From: Setomelanomma holmii
Taxonomy: Eukaryota; Ascomycota; Dothideomycetes; Pleosporales; Phaeosphaeriaceae
Assembly: GCA_010015745.1 (NCBI GenBank)
Contig: ML978268.1
Coordinates: 29,224-93,223, forward strand
Length of the DNA: 64,000 nucleotides
Reading direction: 5' to 3'
The position numbers and the translations under genes are program-made. Positions 1-9,601 of the stretch are shown piece by piece (within the stretch, counting starts at the first letter, position 1; each line of letters opens with the position of its first letter). The notes under the pieces are model-generated. The model was not told the origin of the DNA. It made no database searches and saw only the letters and a program-made list of their open reading frames with translations.

Positions 1-911
1 AGCTAGTAGGTCCAGAATATAGAGCAGCAGCTGGCGATTGAGAGATGGCAGGCCCTTGATCAAATGCTGGTAGACTCGTACTGCGGCATCTGGATCAAAG
101 CCTCCCGTCGAAGGGGATTGACCCTCGATGTGCCCGACCGCTTCAGCCTGATGTCCTCGCAGTGGTTGTCGAAACGGATCGTAATTCCCAAGTGGAATGA
201 TAGGCTCCGGAAGGTTGTTGAAATATCTCCGCAAGATGTTGGCTGCATCATGCACCGTGTAACCTGTCCAGTCAAGGCCTTTGCCGTATCGTGGCGGGGT
301 ATCGAATGCCGTCTTCAGCTCCTTGATCCTCTTTTCTGATCCTGCTAAGCGGAAAATGCCCTCGACATCGGTGGCTTCGTGACATTAGCATGTCGTGCGG
401 GGAGAAAGTGCATGCTACTAACCCTTTTCCTTCAAATAGACACCGCATTTGGCCACGACGATGGGCACATAGCCATAGATGTAGCTTTCCCCATGTTCGT
501 TAAATAGCGAAATGGCGACATTCGCATATGGTATGCTCTGAATGAGAGGAACACCAAATATTCCTGGCAGTGCGGCTTCTGTGTATAACAATTTGTGTCA
601 GTGAATGCACGCGACAGACGTAGGCGGGGACATCGCAGGCGCTCGTGGACAGGGCTTCAGCCTTATCAGGTACAGCTGCGCAGCTGAGGAGGCTGCAGCC
701 CAAGCATGCACATCTGCGCCTGCGACTGCGTGAGGTTGGTTGTACCTTTCTCTTCGTCCTTCTTCGCGGGGCGTTTGCTGAACTGCCTCCACCACGAAGT
801 CAGGTCGCGCTTAGCGGACGCTGGCTCCGGTGTCTGTATCGCAGCGGGCTGAGGCTCCCCGTTACGCACGCGAGGAGTGTGCATGTGGTTCTGCGTCCCC
901 GGGTTGGGCAT
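1..911 (-). CDS. Rho GTPase-activating protein, SAC7-like (3' end outside window)
   Basis: RhoGAP-domain protein that should stimulate GTP hydrolysis by a Rho GTPase (cell wall/actin signalling). Three exons are readable: 911-746, 578-423 and 374 to the window edge, about 230 residues. The N-terminus is polar and ends in a Trp/Lys-rich stretch (SWWRQFSKRPAKKDEEK). Exon 2 holds the family signature IFGVPL...YANVAISL and GYVPIVVAKC. The second junction joins LKEK to ATDVEGIFRLAGS, the RhoGAP start with the arginine-finger region, then NILRRYFNNLPEPIIP and LPSLNRQLLLYILDLL. Start chosen at the first ATG in frame with these motifs. Both junctions are inferred from reading-frame continuity and GT/AG ends; intron 1 (745-579, 167 bp) is long for this window and could hide a small exon. 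Family usually about 500-700 residues, so more than half is missing. Confidence 0.85.
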
Positions 912-1805
912 GGCAGGCGAGCTAAGAGAGTCGCAGCTCCCTCGTGAGAGGCTTTCGCACGAGGATCGACTGCAGCGAGTTGCGGAGTCGCGATATTCAG
1001 GTCCAGTCGGGCCAAAAGTGGGTAGGCGGCAGGTGTATGGGGCTGCGACGTCACTGCGAACACGAGGAGCTCAGTGCTGAGGCCTATGGCGTGCTCGCGG
1101 GCAGAACTGCGCAAACGGCGGCGACGATGGTGGTGCGCTGAGCGTTGCTGGCGCGAGCGACAGGTAGGCGTAGACTGAACACGACGGAGCTCGAGTAACA
1201 GCAGCGGTTAGGGGCACTGACGGAGGACAGCAGCTAGCGGCTGTGGTGTGGCTGTCGGGCCAATCGACAGGATTCTGGGGGTAGAGCGCACGGCGTCTGC
1301 TGACTTGCAAACACAACCAGATGCCTTGGTCCAGTCGGCAGAATCAGTCGTCGATAGCTAGCGTATAGAATGTAGGAAGACGTTATTGTTCAGTATATCG
1401 CTGTTCTAGTTCAACAATAAAGAGAGCTTGGCGTCGGCGGTACAGGTACAAGCGCGGCGCCGGGGATGGGATGGTACAATATTGACGTTGTGTGACACTG
1501 TGCCGAAGACGATTAAGACTGGAGCCAGATGGGGTATCGACCGCTGTCACTGTTCCTTCCAAGATTCTGAAGCAGTTCCTGTTCCTGTGGGCCGTGGACT
1601 GGCACGGGTTGGTAGCATGGCATGGTTGGTGGGAGAAGGCATCTACGGCATGGCCCGTGCCCGCATCCGGATTTTTGGGAAAGAGCTCTGAGCTCATAGG
1701 CAAGAGAAGCTCATCGTCACCACAGCTAGAAACACAACGTCGCAATACTAAGCTACACACAATCCAAATATCACTGTCTGCTCATCAACACGTCCAAAAT
1801 CGAAT
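912..1805. other. intergenic region between divergent RhoGAP and TIM9
   Basis: About 0.9 kb between the RhoGAP start on the minus strand and the TIM9 start on the plus strand. Open frames here overlap on both strands, lack motifs and mostly lack ATG starts. It presumably holds both promoters and 5' UTRs. I see no clear TATA box. Confidence 0.5.
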
Positions 1806-2190
1806 ATGGACTCGTACGGTCTTGATCTAACCAAATATTCCGAAACGTGCTAATTGCGTGCCAGGCTTACGGCCTCGGAACAGCGCGAGCTGCAGACTCG
1901 CATGGAAAAGAAGCAGATGAAGGAGTTCATGAACGTAGGTTGGCAGCACTGTTCACGTAGTTACACTCAATGAACGCTCGCTTACACTGCGCTAGATGTA
2001 CTCGAATCTCGTCCAGCAATGCTTCGACCACTGCGTCAACGGCTTTGAGAGCAAGTCGCTCACCTCGCGCGAAGAGAGCTGCATTATGCGATGCGTCGAC
2101 AAGCACATGAAAGGTTCGCAACGACTGGGCGACAGGTTCCAGGAACAGAATGCTGCAATGGCACAACAAGGGGGTCTGCCCGGCAGGTAA
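1806..2190 (+). CDS. TIM9: mitochondrial intermembrane-space chaperone Tim9
   Basis: Small Tim protein that, with Tim10, chaperones hydrophobic carrier proteins through the intermembrane space to the TIM22 translocase. Three exons: 1806-1813, 1865-1934, 1996-2190; the first has only 8 coding bases. The splice gives MDSLTASEQRELQTRM, the usual Tim9 start, and about 90 residues, typical for the family. Exon 3 shows the twin CX3C motif (CFDHC and CIMRC) whose cysteines form two disulfides after Mia40-dependent oxidation, then GDRFQEQNAAM. The reading frame across both junctions only makes sense as Tim9, so the tiny first exon is well supported. A CHY zinc-finger protein of the HOT13 type, linked in yeast to small-Tim biogenesis, lies about 20 kb away. 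Confidence 0.93.
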
Positions 2191-3133
2191 TGCTGTCGCC
2201 GCGGTATCTCATTTCGCGCTCTGGAAAATGAGTCTCAGATCTATATGATCGAGGCAGGCATCGGTGCATGCTTGTATGGCCTGCTTTCAATGGCGCTCCT
2301 GCCTCCACCAGATGGCTGGGAGTGTGTCGACACGACTTGTACAATATAGGAACGACATTTGGGTATGAAAGGGCGCACTGCAATCTCCTCCTCAGGATTC
2401 ACCATGAAAAGTTCGGACGCATTTGCGTTATCATAGTTCAGATGCCACAGCCTGTATGCTACGAATTCGACGGTACAACATGTGAAGTGAGACTCAGCAG
2501 AAGGGAGCTTGGTAACGCAGCATGTATCGTCGGTAGTCACTTTGGCAGTCACGGCCAGGAGCTCGTAACGTGCAAGGCTTTGGCTACACTCAACGCAGCC
2601 ATTTTGTATTGTACTGTATGTCGAGCTTGCCTCTACCCAAAACCCACACACCACACCGTGCACTTCACTCCGTGATGCTTGTTATTGCACTTTGAAATTT
2701 AGCATATCAGAGAACCATTGTCATGCACTACCAGCACATCCAACTTCGATGACGAAATTGCTACAATCTGCAGCCACAATTGCTGCAATCTCGCTTGTTG
2801 CAGATCTACCATTTCGGGCCTTCTGTCATCAATGTTACAGAATCCAAGACTACTAGCCGTGGCGCACCACTTTCTTCCTCCAAACGGCACCGTTGATGCA
2901 ACATTCAAGGCCATTATTGTGCGCCAATCACACTGCACAGCCACAAGACGCGACGAAAGAGATACGGCTAGACTTTGGGGACAGTCCACATCGGTCTTTG
3001 TACGTTCGATCTGAGCTGCTGCGCCACGTCCGCACTTCTGCCAAGCTGTGATTGGCTTGGCGTTGACGTAGCGGAATAGCTTCACGCGCCTGCTCGTCCC
3101 TGCTTTGATTCAGCCTCCCCGTCACATCGCGCA
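2191..3133. other. intergenic region, no supportable gene
   Basis: Open frames on both strands (for example 2268-2675 plus, 2699-3085 minus) overlap each other, use non-ATG starts and show no recognisable motif. The right part presumably contains upstream regulatory DNA of the microprotein gene at 3257. Confidence 0.4.
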
Positions 3134-3140
3134 TATATAA
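3134..3140 (+). promoter_or_regulatory. TATA box of the microprotein gene
   Basis: TATATAA in a GC-rich surround, 117 bp upstream of the ATG at 3257. The leader between them is pyrimidine- and CAA-rich, like leaders of strongly expressed fungal genes. Confidence 0.6.
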
Positions 3141-3256
3141 CCTAACGCTCCATACTGCTCAGGTCCTCCAGTACAACCAAGCATCTCTCCAAGTCTCTCT
3201 CGGAAATTTAAGCAACTTCAACAAATCTTCCAACTCCTCCAAACACTACAACAACA

Positions 3257-3445
3257 ATGGGACTTATGTGGCATAAGGGTTTCGGCGGTCGCCATGCCGG
3301 TAAGTGCTTAGCCCTGGGCTAGATGCCCTCAACTTGCCGGTACCCGTGCTAATGAACCATAGGCGGTGGTGTCGTTGCTGACAAGCACGGTGTTCGACGC
3401 GCTCCCTTTCGCATCTCCTGCGGTCGCTTCAGCTGCTTCCGCTAG
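3257..3445 (+). CDS. spliced 41-residue basic microprotein, unknown function
   Basis: I do not recognise this protein. Exon 1 is 3257-3299 and exon 2 is 3363-3445. The 63-bp intron has GTAAGT donor, GCTAATG branch site and ATAG acceptor. The product starts MGLMWHKGFGGRHA, continues GGGVVADKHGVRRA and ends with two cysteines in RISCGRFSCFR. It is glycine- and arginine-rich, with no signal peptide or membrane segment. Support for coding: ideal splice signals with the frame kept across the junction, a stop right after a compact second exon, a TATA box at 3134 and a CAA-rich leader before the ATG (ACAACAATGG). A second intron with equally good signals follows in the 3' UTR (3482-3533). Too short for most gene callers. 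Confidence 0.6.
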
Positions 3446-3481
3446 TCAATGATCACCTTTCCTTGACGAGTTCCACGATCC

Positions 3482-3533
3482 GTGAGTCGAGCCTCGAAGC
3501 CGCAGACTGCGAGCAATGCTAATGGCATTATAG
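3482..3533 (+). other. probable 3'-UTR intron of the microprotein gene
   Basis: GTGAGT donor, TGCTAATGG branch site and TATAG acceptor define a 52-bp intron starting 36 bases after the stop codon at 3443-3445. All three signals fit the window's other introns. The short distance from the stop would make the transcript less likely to trigger decay by the usual 50-55 base rule. Confidence 0.5.
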
Positions 3534-4021
3534 CCTTATACCACTTCACCACAACTTTGTAACGGCGTTGGTCGAAATGCTGCGTACAGCAGTCCAAACG
3601 ACATGATACTTTGGCATAGTCTTAGCAGCAGCATATTATCGTTTGTCTCTCTAAACGATGCGATGACCAGGCGGGTGTATCACTCCACTGGCGCTGGAAT
3701 TTACATAATTCATACCCACAAAACCCTAATGCAGACATATTGCCAAAAATCGTCTTCTCACCTTCCAATGCTTCTCACTCCATACACAGCACACCCATAC
3801 ATCCGCTACCAACTGTTGTGTGAAGTGCAGCCTCGCGAGAACCAAAAATGACGTCACATCCTCTGACCCTTGAATCTGGCCGCGGATCCACTTTTGCATC
3901 TCCATCACGCGCCGCATCTTCAAATTTGACGCGGGGCAACAATGTGCGAAAATGGCCACCACGATCGTAAAGGCTCTCAATGGGCGAGTATCGTCACGGC
4001 TGCAACCCTAGACACGCCAGA
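3534..4021. other. intergenic region
   Basis: Probable 3' UTR of the microprotein gene and promoter of the racemase-family gene. Nothing else seen. Confidence 0.4.
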
Positions 4022-4802
4022 ATGCGTTCTATACTCATCATCAATCCAAACTCTACAGAGTCCATGACAGATGGCCTGAAGCCACTCGTCGATGCACTGC
4101 AATTCAAAGATGTCATTCAACACCACGCAGATACTCGATTCAAGAACTGACCGCAGCTAGACCGCACACGAATACTTCACGGCGCCTTCTGGGCCAAAAA
4201 GCATCAATAATGAGGATGATGCGGTCGAGTCTGTCAACCACTGCCTGCCGAGTCTCCGACAAGCTCTCGACCGCCATGATGGCTTCCTGGTCGCCTGCTA
4301 CTCGCAGCATCCGCTTGTACCACTCTTGAAAGACGAAGCCGTCGTCCAGAGTGGACGCAAGCCTGTCACAGGCATTTTTGAAGCAAGCGTCAGCACAAGT
4401 CTGCAAGTCATCCACCCGGATGAAAAGTTTGGCATCGTCAGTACTGGCAAGGTCTGGGAAGACATTCTCACAGAAGCGACGGTGGCTTTCTTGGGGACTG
4501 GGTCAGAAGCCAGCAAGCGCTTCGCAGGTGTTGAGACGACGGGACTAAACGCAACCGATCTGCATGACGTGCCTGCCGAGGAAGTGCGCAAGAAGATGAA
4601 GGATGCTGTGAAGCGCCTTTTGAGGAAGGGCAAGGTTGGCGCTATCTGTCTTGGTTGTGCAGGTATGTCTGGTATGGATGAGATGGTCAGGGAGGCATGC
4701 ACCGAGGAATTGGGCGAGGTTGAGGGCAAGAGGGTACGGATTGTGGATGGTGTGATGGCTGGTGTTGCCTGGCTTGAAGGGACTATCAGGGCCGGGTTCT
4801 GA
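4022..4802 (+). CDS. DCG1: Asp/Glu/hydantoin racemase family protein (DCG1 type)
   Basis: Member of the Asp/Glu/hydantoin racemase fold, closest in layout to yeast Dcg1, a gene controlled with allantoin catabolism whose reaction is not established. Exons 4022-4111 and 4161-4802; intron 49 bp with branch CTGAC and an acceptor placed after an in-frame TAG (CTAG|ACC), which fixes the junction. Product 243 residues, the family length. It starts MRSILIINPNSTESMTDGL, the usual first strand; then FTAPSGPKSINN, the first catalytic cysteine region (LVACYSQHPLVPLL) and the second (AICLGCAGMSGMDEM). Both cysteines of the two-base mechanism are present, so it should be active on a small amino-acid-like substrate; which one is unknown. 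Confidence 0.85.
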
Positions 4803-5087
4803 TGAGCAAAGAATTGACAGGATTCCTGACATGCCATTTAAAAGAATTACATTAACGAAGTATATAATGCTGTGTTTCCTCGAAATGCGATTAGCCAATT
4901 TCGGAATGACGTAGCTTCGGAATGCTTAATTCAGCTCCACGCTCATCCTTGCTGCAACTTTCCTTGACGACCTTTCCTGCATCCCATGAACTTTGCTGTC
5001 TCCCGACGCTCCCTTCTACTACCTTGAGCCCAAGACGAGCCTGGATCCTTGCCAAGCAGCAACAGACCCTGCTACAGATTGACAACC

Positions 5088-6464
5088 ATGGACTCGCTGC
5101 CAAACGAGCTGCTCATTCAAATCGCCTCCCATCTTGATATACAGTCACCGTCCGTCGTGCGATTCTCTCACGAACCATCGACAAATTTCACAGAGGCCGA
5201 TACCATACCACTGAAGCTCCTCTCGTCGGTATCATGGCGATGGCGCAAGATTGTACTACCTATGCTCTTTCGCTGTTCCCGGATCGCGCTTGACAAAGAA
5301 CCAGAATGGGTACCAGTCGATGCTCGATTGGTAGACAGTATGCAGACCCAATTGGCGACGCTGAGTAATCACGAATTTCGTATCTACTATCAGATGTGCA
5401 ATAAGTTTAAGAGCTCCTCAACTTTTGCTTATGAGGAGGCTTTCGATGATCTGCTTATCAATTTATGTCGAGTTCAGGACGGTGACGAGTTCTTGAAGGC
5501 AGTACCGCCGACCATATGGCTCCCACATCTCCCCAAGACCTTCAAGAACTTTATAGAGTTTGTTGTGAAATATGATCTCAAACATCATATCAAGAGCCTG
5601 GTGGTGCAAACAGAGAAAGAGTACGAGCTGCGGCATGTCAGCTCCGCTGATGCACCTCTTGCACGAACTGTCACAGAAATCTGGGATCAGATCTTCCGAC
5701 ACCTGGAACCCACGCGACTCGTCGTTGCAGCACCGCCAGCTACTCTTGCTGGATTGCTGGACGTACAAGTACTAAGTGCCGATGTTTGGGCTTTCGACAT
5801 GAAGATGCACTACATCGAACTTCTACAGCCGGAGCCATTACAATCCGAGCATATGAAATCCGATTGTCGGGCTTGGAACACTTCGTTGATTCACCAGAGA
5901 CCATGGTATCACGTCGGATACAACGAAGGCTCGTCAGTCACCGCATACAGCACATACGAATACCACCTCAAGCAGTCGCCTAGGATATTGTATCTCCTAC
6001 TTCTGCGGATGGCCAAAGAGGTCCATCCATGCTGCAAGATCACATCATTCAGCTTCATCGGCGTTTTCCCATTCGTCACGAACGTCACGAATATTATACG
6101 AGCACTACATAAAATCTCGACGTTGAAGAAAGTGATCTTCCAACTCGCGCCTGGCCCCGAAAACAACACGCTCGACGATCCGAAGCGTATGGGTCGAGCT
6201 CAGCGGAGTGACTTTTGGCTTGAGTGGAACGAGAGCTACAAAGTCCTTGCGAGCTTCATCGGTGTCTCCGATTTTTCCGATGGGACAGAGTTCAGGAGCC
6301 TCGATTGCCGCAACGAACAGCTCGCAGAAGATGTGGCCGGGTATGTCGAATTGCTTCAACAACGAGGTGCGGGCTGGCGGAAGGGTGAAGAGTCGGGTGT
6401 GTGGGTACGCGATCACGGACTTGATCGTGATGTCGACCCTGTCACACAAGCGGGCATCGTATAA
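5088..6464 (+). CDS. F-box-like protein, single exon
   Basis: 458 residues without introns. The N-terminus MDSLPNELLIQIASHLDIQS followed by LLSSVSWRWRKIVLPMLF is a degenerate F-box, the Skp1-binding module of SCF ubiquitin ligases. The remainder has no repeat that I can name (no clear LRR, kelch or WD), so the substrate is unknown. Start at the ATG giving the F-box at the extreme N-terminus; an upstream in-frame extension exists but lacks similarity. Such proteins are abundant and fast-evolving in filamentous fungi. A separate F-box gene at 28.7 kb is decayed. Confidence 0.7.
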   Translation: MDSLPNELLIQIASHLDIQSPSVVRFSHEPSTNFTEADTIPLKLLSSVSWRWRKIVLPMLFRCSRIALDKEPEWVPVDARLVDSMQTQLATLSNHEFRIYYQMCNKFKSSSTFAYEEAFDDLLINLCRVQDGDEFLKAVPPTIWLPHLPKTFKNFIEFVVKYDLKHHIKSLVVQTEKEYELRHVSSADAPLARTVTEIWDQIFRHLEPTRLVVAAPPATLAGLLDVQVLSADVWAFDMKMHYIELLQPEPLQSEHMKSDCRAWNTSLIHQRPWYHVGYNEGSSVTAYSTYEYHLKQSPRILYLLLLRMAKEVHPCCKITSFSFIGVFPFVTNVTNIIRALHKISTLKKVIFQLAPGPENNTLDDPKRMGRAQRSDFWLEWNESYKVLASFIGVSDFSDGTEFRSLDCRNEQLAEDVAGYVELLQQRGAGWRKGEESGVWVRDHGLDRDVDPVTQAGIV

Positions 6465-6711
6465 GGAAAGCCGTGAACGAAGCCTTAGTGAAGAATGGCA
6501 GCTGAAACAGAGGTCGACAAACGCACAAAGAAGCATGGATCGCTCGTTCGCACTCGGCGCATAACTATGCCAGCGGACACTTTGAGTGCGCTTGGCCGCC
6601 TACACTCTTGATCTCCAGCACTGCGTGCTCGAAAAGTGGCTTTCTGAGATATAGGTGTTCGAATGGGACGAGTACAGAGGACTTTTGATCACTTCTACCT
6701 TCGCAGTCTCC

Positions 6712-7469
6712 ATGAGCTTGTTCAGTCCTTCCCTTCCATTTCGGCACTTGAACAAGGCTTTGGCTTTACTTGGTGAAGATGCCAATCAAATACCTGGTTC
6801 CAAGGAGCCGCAGCAAGTAGGAATGATGGACATAAGAGGAGCGCAACCTTCCACAGCCTCGCAGATTGTAAAGAAGAGTCGAAGCATGGGCGACCTCAAC
6901 ACAAGTTCCACCATCAAAGAATGTTCTGTGCGTGGAGTACGAAATCGATGTCCGTTCCACAAAAGTCAATTAGCACAACTGAGGCAGCATTACCCTCCAC
7001 CACAACGACCACAGGAACATCATTCTGACCACAAATTTTACTCTGTGATGTCTCGTCAAGAGAACCACGACTATCTTCGCAGCCGGGCCCCAGAGGACGA
7101 AAGCAACATCCAACAAGCCCGAAACCACACACAACACCCAACCCGAGTCTGCCTCATTGCGAGAAATCTCCCCCGCCCGCACCTGCCAATACTCAGCACT
7201 CTGCTCCAAGGCTACACCGATTATCACCACACTACGTCAACAAACCTCTTCCACCACCTCCTCCAAGCTCAACGCCATCAGAACACGGATCATCTGCAGA
7301 AGGCAACGCCATACTCACGCCTCCAAAAGTCGCTGATGGATCTGTGCCGGAAGCAAAGCAAGTCCGCTTCAGCAGCGTCAAGGACGTGTGGAGGACGACG
7401 GGAAGTCACCACCAGGATATCGTTGTGGACAATGAGCGGAAACGGACGGACCAGAAATCGACTCTCTGA
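6712..7469 (+). pseudogene. orphan coding remnant with frame disruption
   Basis: Not recognised. Two overlapping frames look protein-like in different parts. One runs from ATG 6712 through a Lys/Arg/Ser-rich stretch (VKKSRSMGDLNTSS). The other carries a proline-rich C-terminus (KPLPPPPPSSTPSEHGSS, then KQVRFSSVKDVWRTTG) and stops at 7467-7469. The second frame is open from about 6777 to the end except for one TGA at 7026-7028. No intron with acceptable length and signals joins the two. It could be a decaying gene, or a real gene with an exon structure I could not resolve. Confidence 0.35.
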
Positions 7470-8047
7470 ACGGAGGTGGAAGCATCGTGATTGTTATTAC
7501 ATGACAAAGCTATCTTTGCAAAAGATTGCTATGGGACAGGTGGTACAGTTGAGCAATTGAACCATGATAGAAAATGTAGAGCCTTCTGTTCTTCCACGCT
7601 TGGCAAAACATTTGCGTGCACGGTTTGCAGACACTAGCTCACTGTTTCGCTATGACAGAACGATGAAACATCTGAAGGTATGTATTGGTGTCTTGACACA
7701 GTTATCGGATGGATGTATGTAAGGAGGGTATTGATACAGCAGCCAGAATGTCAAATCCGAGCATGAGTCCGTCCCAATGCACAATCTAATGCTGCAACCG
7801 CCCTGTGATGCCGCTTGTGAATGCAACTGAAATGCAACTAATGCCCTACTATGCCGCGTGCCTGGAAGCATGCCAAGAAATATAAGATGCAGCTCTACTA
7901 TCCCTTATGAAAGCAGTATCATTGTCGCGGTGAGCGCTTCGCTTCGCTTCGTGAAGGTTGCAACGTCCGCATCTAATGCAGGACAAGACTGACCTAAAAG
8001 GTGATCGGATCAGCGCGTTAGCCTTTAGAGGCCCAATGCGAATTCCA
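7470..8047. other. intergenic region
   Basis: Gap between the damaged orphan and the 3' end of DOT1. No supportable gene or RNA seen. Confidence 0.4.
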
Positions 8048-9601
8048 TCACCGTGCCTTCGTCGCAATGAAGTACTCTACACTCTCCCAATCCCAACTGA
8101 CGCTCGCTGTCCCACTCTCGTATCTTTCTTCGTCAAATAGTCCTGCAATGGCCTGCTCATGCCTGACTCCTTGTTTCGCACCGCCACCAAAGCTTTCAAG
8201 ACTCACAACTTTACAACCGTCTTTCAAGTCAAGGAACTTCTGCAAAAGATCGTTGTTCAGCTTCTCGCCAAAGACCTTGTTGTTCACAAGCACGACGTCG
8301 GCGCGGCGCAGGACGGCGTCGATCTCGGGTGTTTCAAGGAAGTCGCCAGCGATAAGGTGGATATCTCCAAGGTTGATGTTCCAAAGTCGTGCGCGGGCCT
8401 GGAGCTCAGATGCCTGTTTTGAACCGAGGGAGGCGGCGAGGGGCATCTTCTCGATACCCCAGGACTCGGCGCCGGTTTGGAGCGCCGCTTGTAGGACGAC
8501 ATTGCCCACGCCTGAGCCTAGATCGACAAAAACGTGAGACGAGTTGAGACCTGTTTGCGCGAAGATCTTGTGGACAAAATGCGTGAGGAGTTCGCCATAC
8601 GTGGTTTCTTTGCCTTTGACTTTGCGAAGGCGATGAGCTTGTGGAGATACGACACGATTGTAGGACTGTGCAGTGATGCATTTGACAAGGCTGAGCGGGA
8701 CAGCATGCATGCTATCTATGATGCGGGGTATCGTGTCATCGGCGAGCCTGTCTCGGATGAGTGTGTTGAACTTGAACAGCTCAGCCTGAAAGTCCTCTGG
8801 AGAATGTTTGTGGACGGCGCGCTTCAGCAGGCGCACGGTGCCTTCGGTGTCTGAAGACAGATCGGTGGCGAGATCGGGCGGCAGATAGTGCTGTATAATC
8901 TCTTCTACACAGTTCCAGATGTCGCCAAGTGGATTGTAACCTTCGGCAGTGTCAAGTGGTTCGACAGCCTCAAACTCCTCCGGCTTCTCAGTGCTGGGAT
9001 ATTGCAACTCCAATATCAGATCGTTCCGGCCAGGGAATGCAGCCTTGTAGTTCTTTGCCTCATTGCCTTGCGACATTTCCAGACCGTGTATTAGGCTACC
9101 CCGCCTGCCCGCGACTTTTGACTTGACTGGCTTGCCATCTTCCTGCTTCTTTTCTGATGTCCCATTTGCTGTTCCGTTCGTTCGCGGCTCGCGTATCCGT
9201 ATACGCCTGCGCATGTCCGGTTCAAGCGTGCGATTTAGATGCGTAGGCTCAGTACTGCTGCTCGATGGCCTCGTCTTTTGGCGTTTCCCCCGGTCATCGT
9301 CCTCATCGCTTTCACTGTCACTGCTAGCCCATTGTGGAGTACTCGGCGAGACTTTGCGCTTTTGTGCATGCGACGCGGTTAGCGACTTGCGTGCAGGTTC
9401 CCGCGACTTGGTTTGCGCCGAGGCGGTCAGCTGGTAGCGGTTCGCCGGCGGTCCTGAGAAGCTCCGACTCTTATTTAGTGGCGCCGGACGTGTCTGCGAT
9501 GCCGGTGTCCGCGGGGAGGATTCTGCGGTGGAAGGCGTCTTCTTGACGGCTACAGTCACTGTCTTCGTCCTGATCTTTGGCTTATTCGCGTTCATGAACA
9601 T
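8048..9601 (-). CDS. DOT1: histone H3 lysine-79 methyltransferase Dot1
   Basis: Non-SET, SAM-dependent methyltransferase that methylates H3K79 in the nucleosome core; roles in silencing and DNA-damage checkpoint. Single exon, 517 residues from the ATG at 9601. Residues 1 to about 190 are disordered and Lys/Arg/Ser-rich with an acidic patch (SDSESDEDDDRGKRQK), fitting the nucleosome-binding arm. The C-terminal half is the catalytic DOT1 domain: YGELLTHFVHKIF (substrate/SAM loop), VDLGSGVGNVVLQAAL (SAM motif I), WGIEKMPLAASLG, and VVLVNNKVFGEKLN (the NN..F motif), ending SWDWESVEYFIATK. The in-frame extension upstream of 9601 is Arg/Leu-rich, begins without ATG and is probably 5' UTR. All key motifs are intact. 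Confidence 0.95.
   Translation of the reverse strand: MFMNANKPKIRTKTVTVAVKKTPSTAESSPRTPASQTRPAPLNKSRSFSGPPANRYQLTASAQTKSREPARKSLTASHAQKRKVSPSTPQWASSDSESDEDDDRGKRQKTRPSSSSTEPTHLNRTLEPDMRRRIRIREPRTNGTANGTSEKKQEDGKPVKSKVAGRRGSLIHGLEMSQGNEAKNYKAAFPGRNDLILELQYPSTEKPEEFEAVEPLDTAEGYNPLGDIWNCVEEIIQHYLPPDLATDLSSDTEGTVRLLKRAVHKHSPEDFQAELFKFNTLIRDRLADDTIPRIIDSMHAVPLSLVKCITAQSYNRVVSPQAHRLRKVKGKETTYGELLTHFVHKIFAQTGLNSSHVFVDLGSGVGNVVLQAALQTGAESWGIEKMPLAASLGSKQASELQARARLWNINLGDIHLIAGDFLETPEIDAVLRRADVVLVNNKVFGEKLNNDLLQKFLDLKDGCKVVSLESFGGGAKQGVRHEQAIAGLFDEERYESGTASVSWDWESVEYFIATKAR

Noticed and set aside
2699..3085. 128-residue minus-strand frame
   Set aside because: Opens with GTG, no motif, and lies in the promoter of the microprotein gene.
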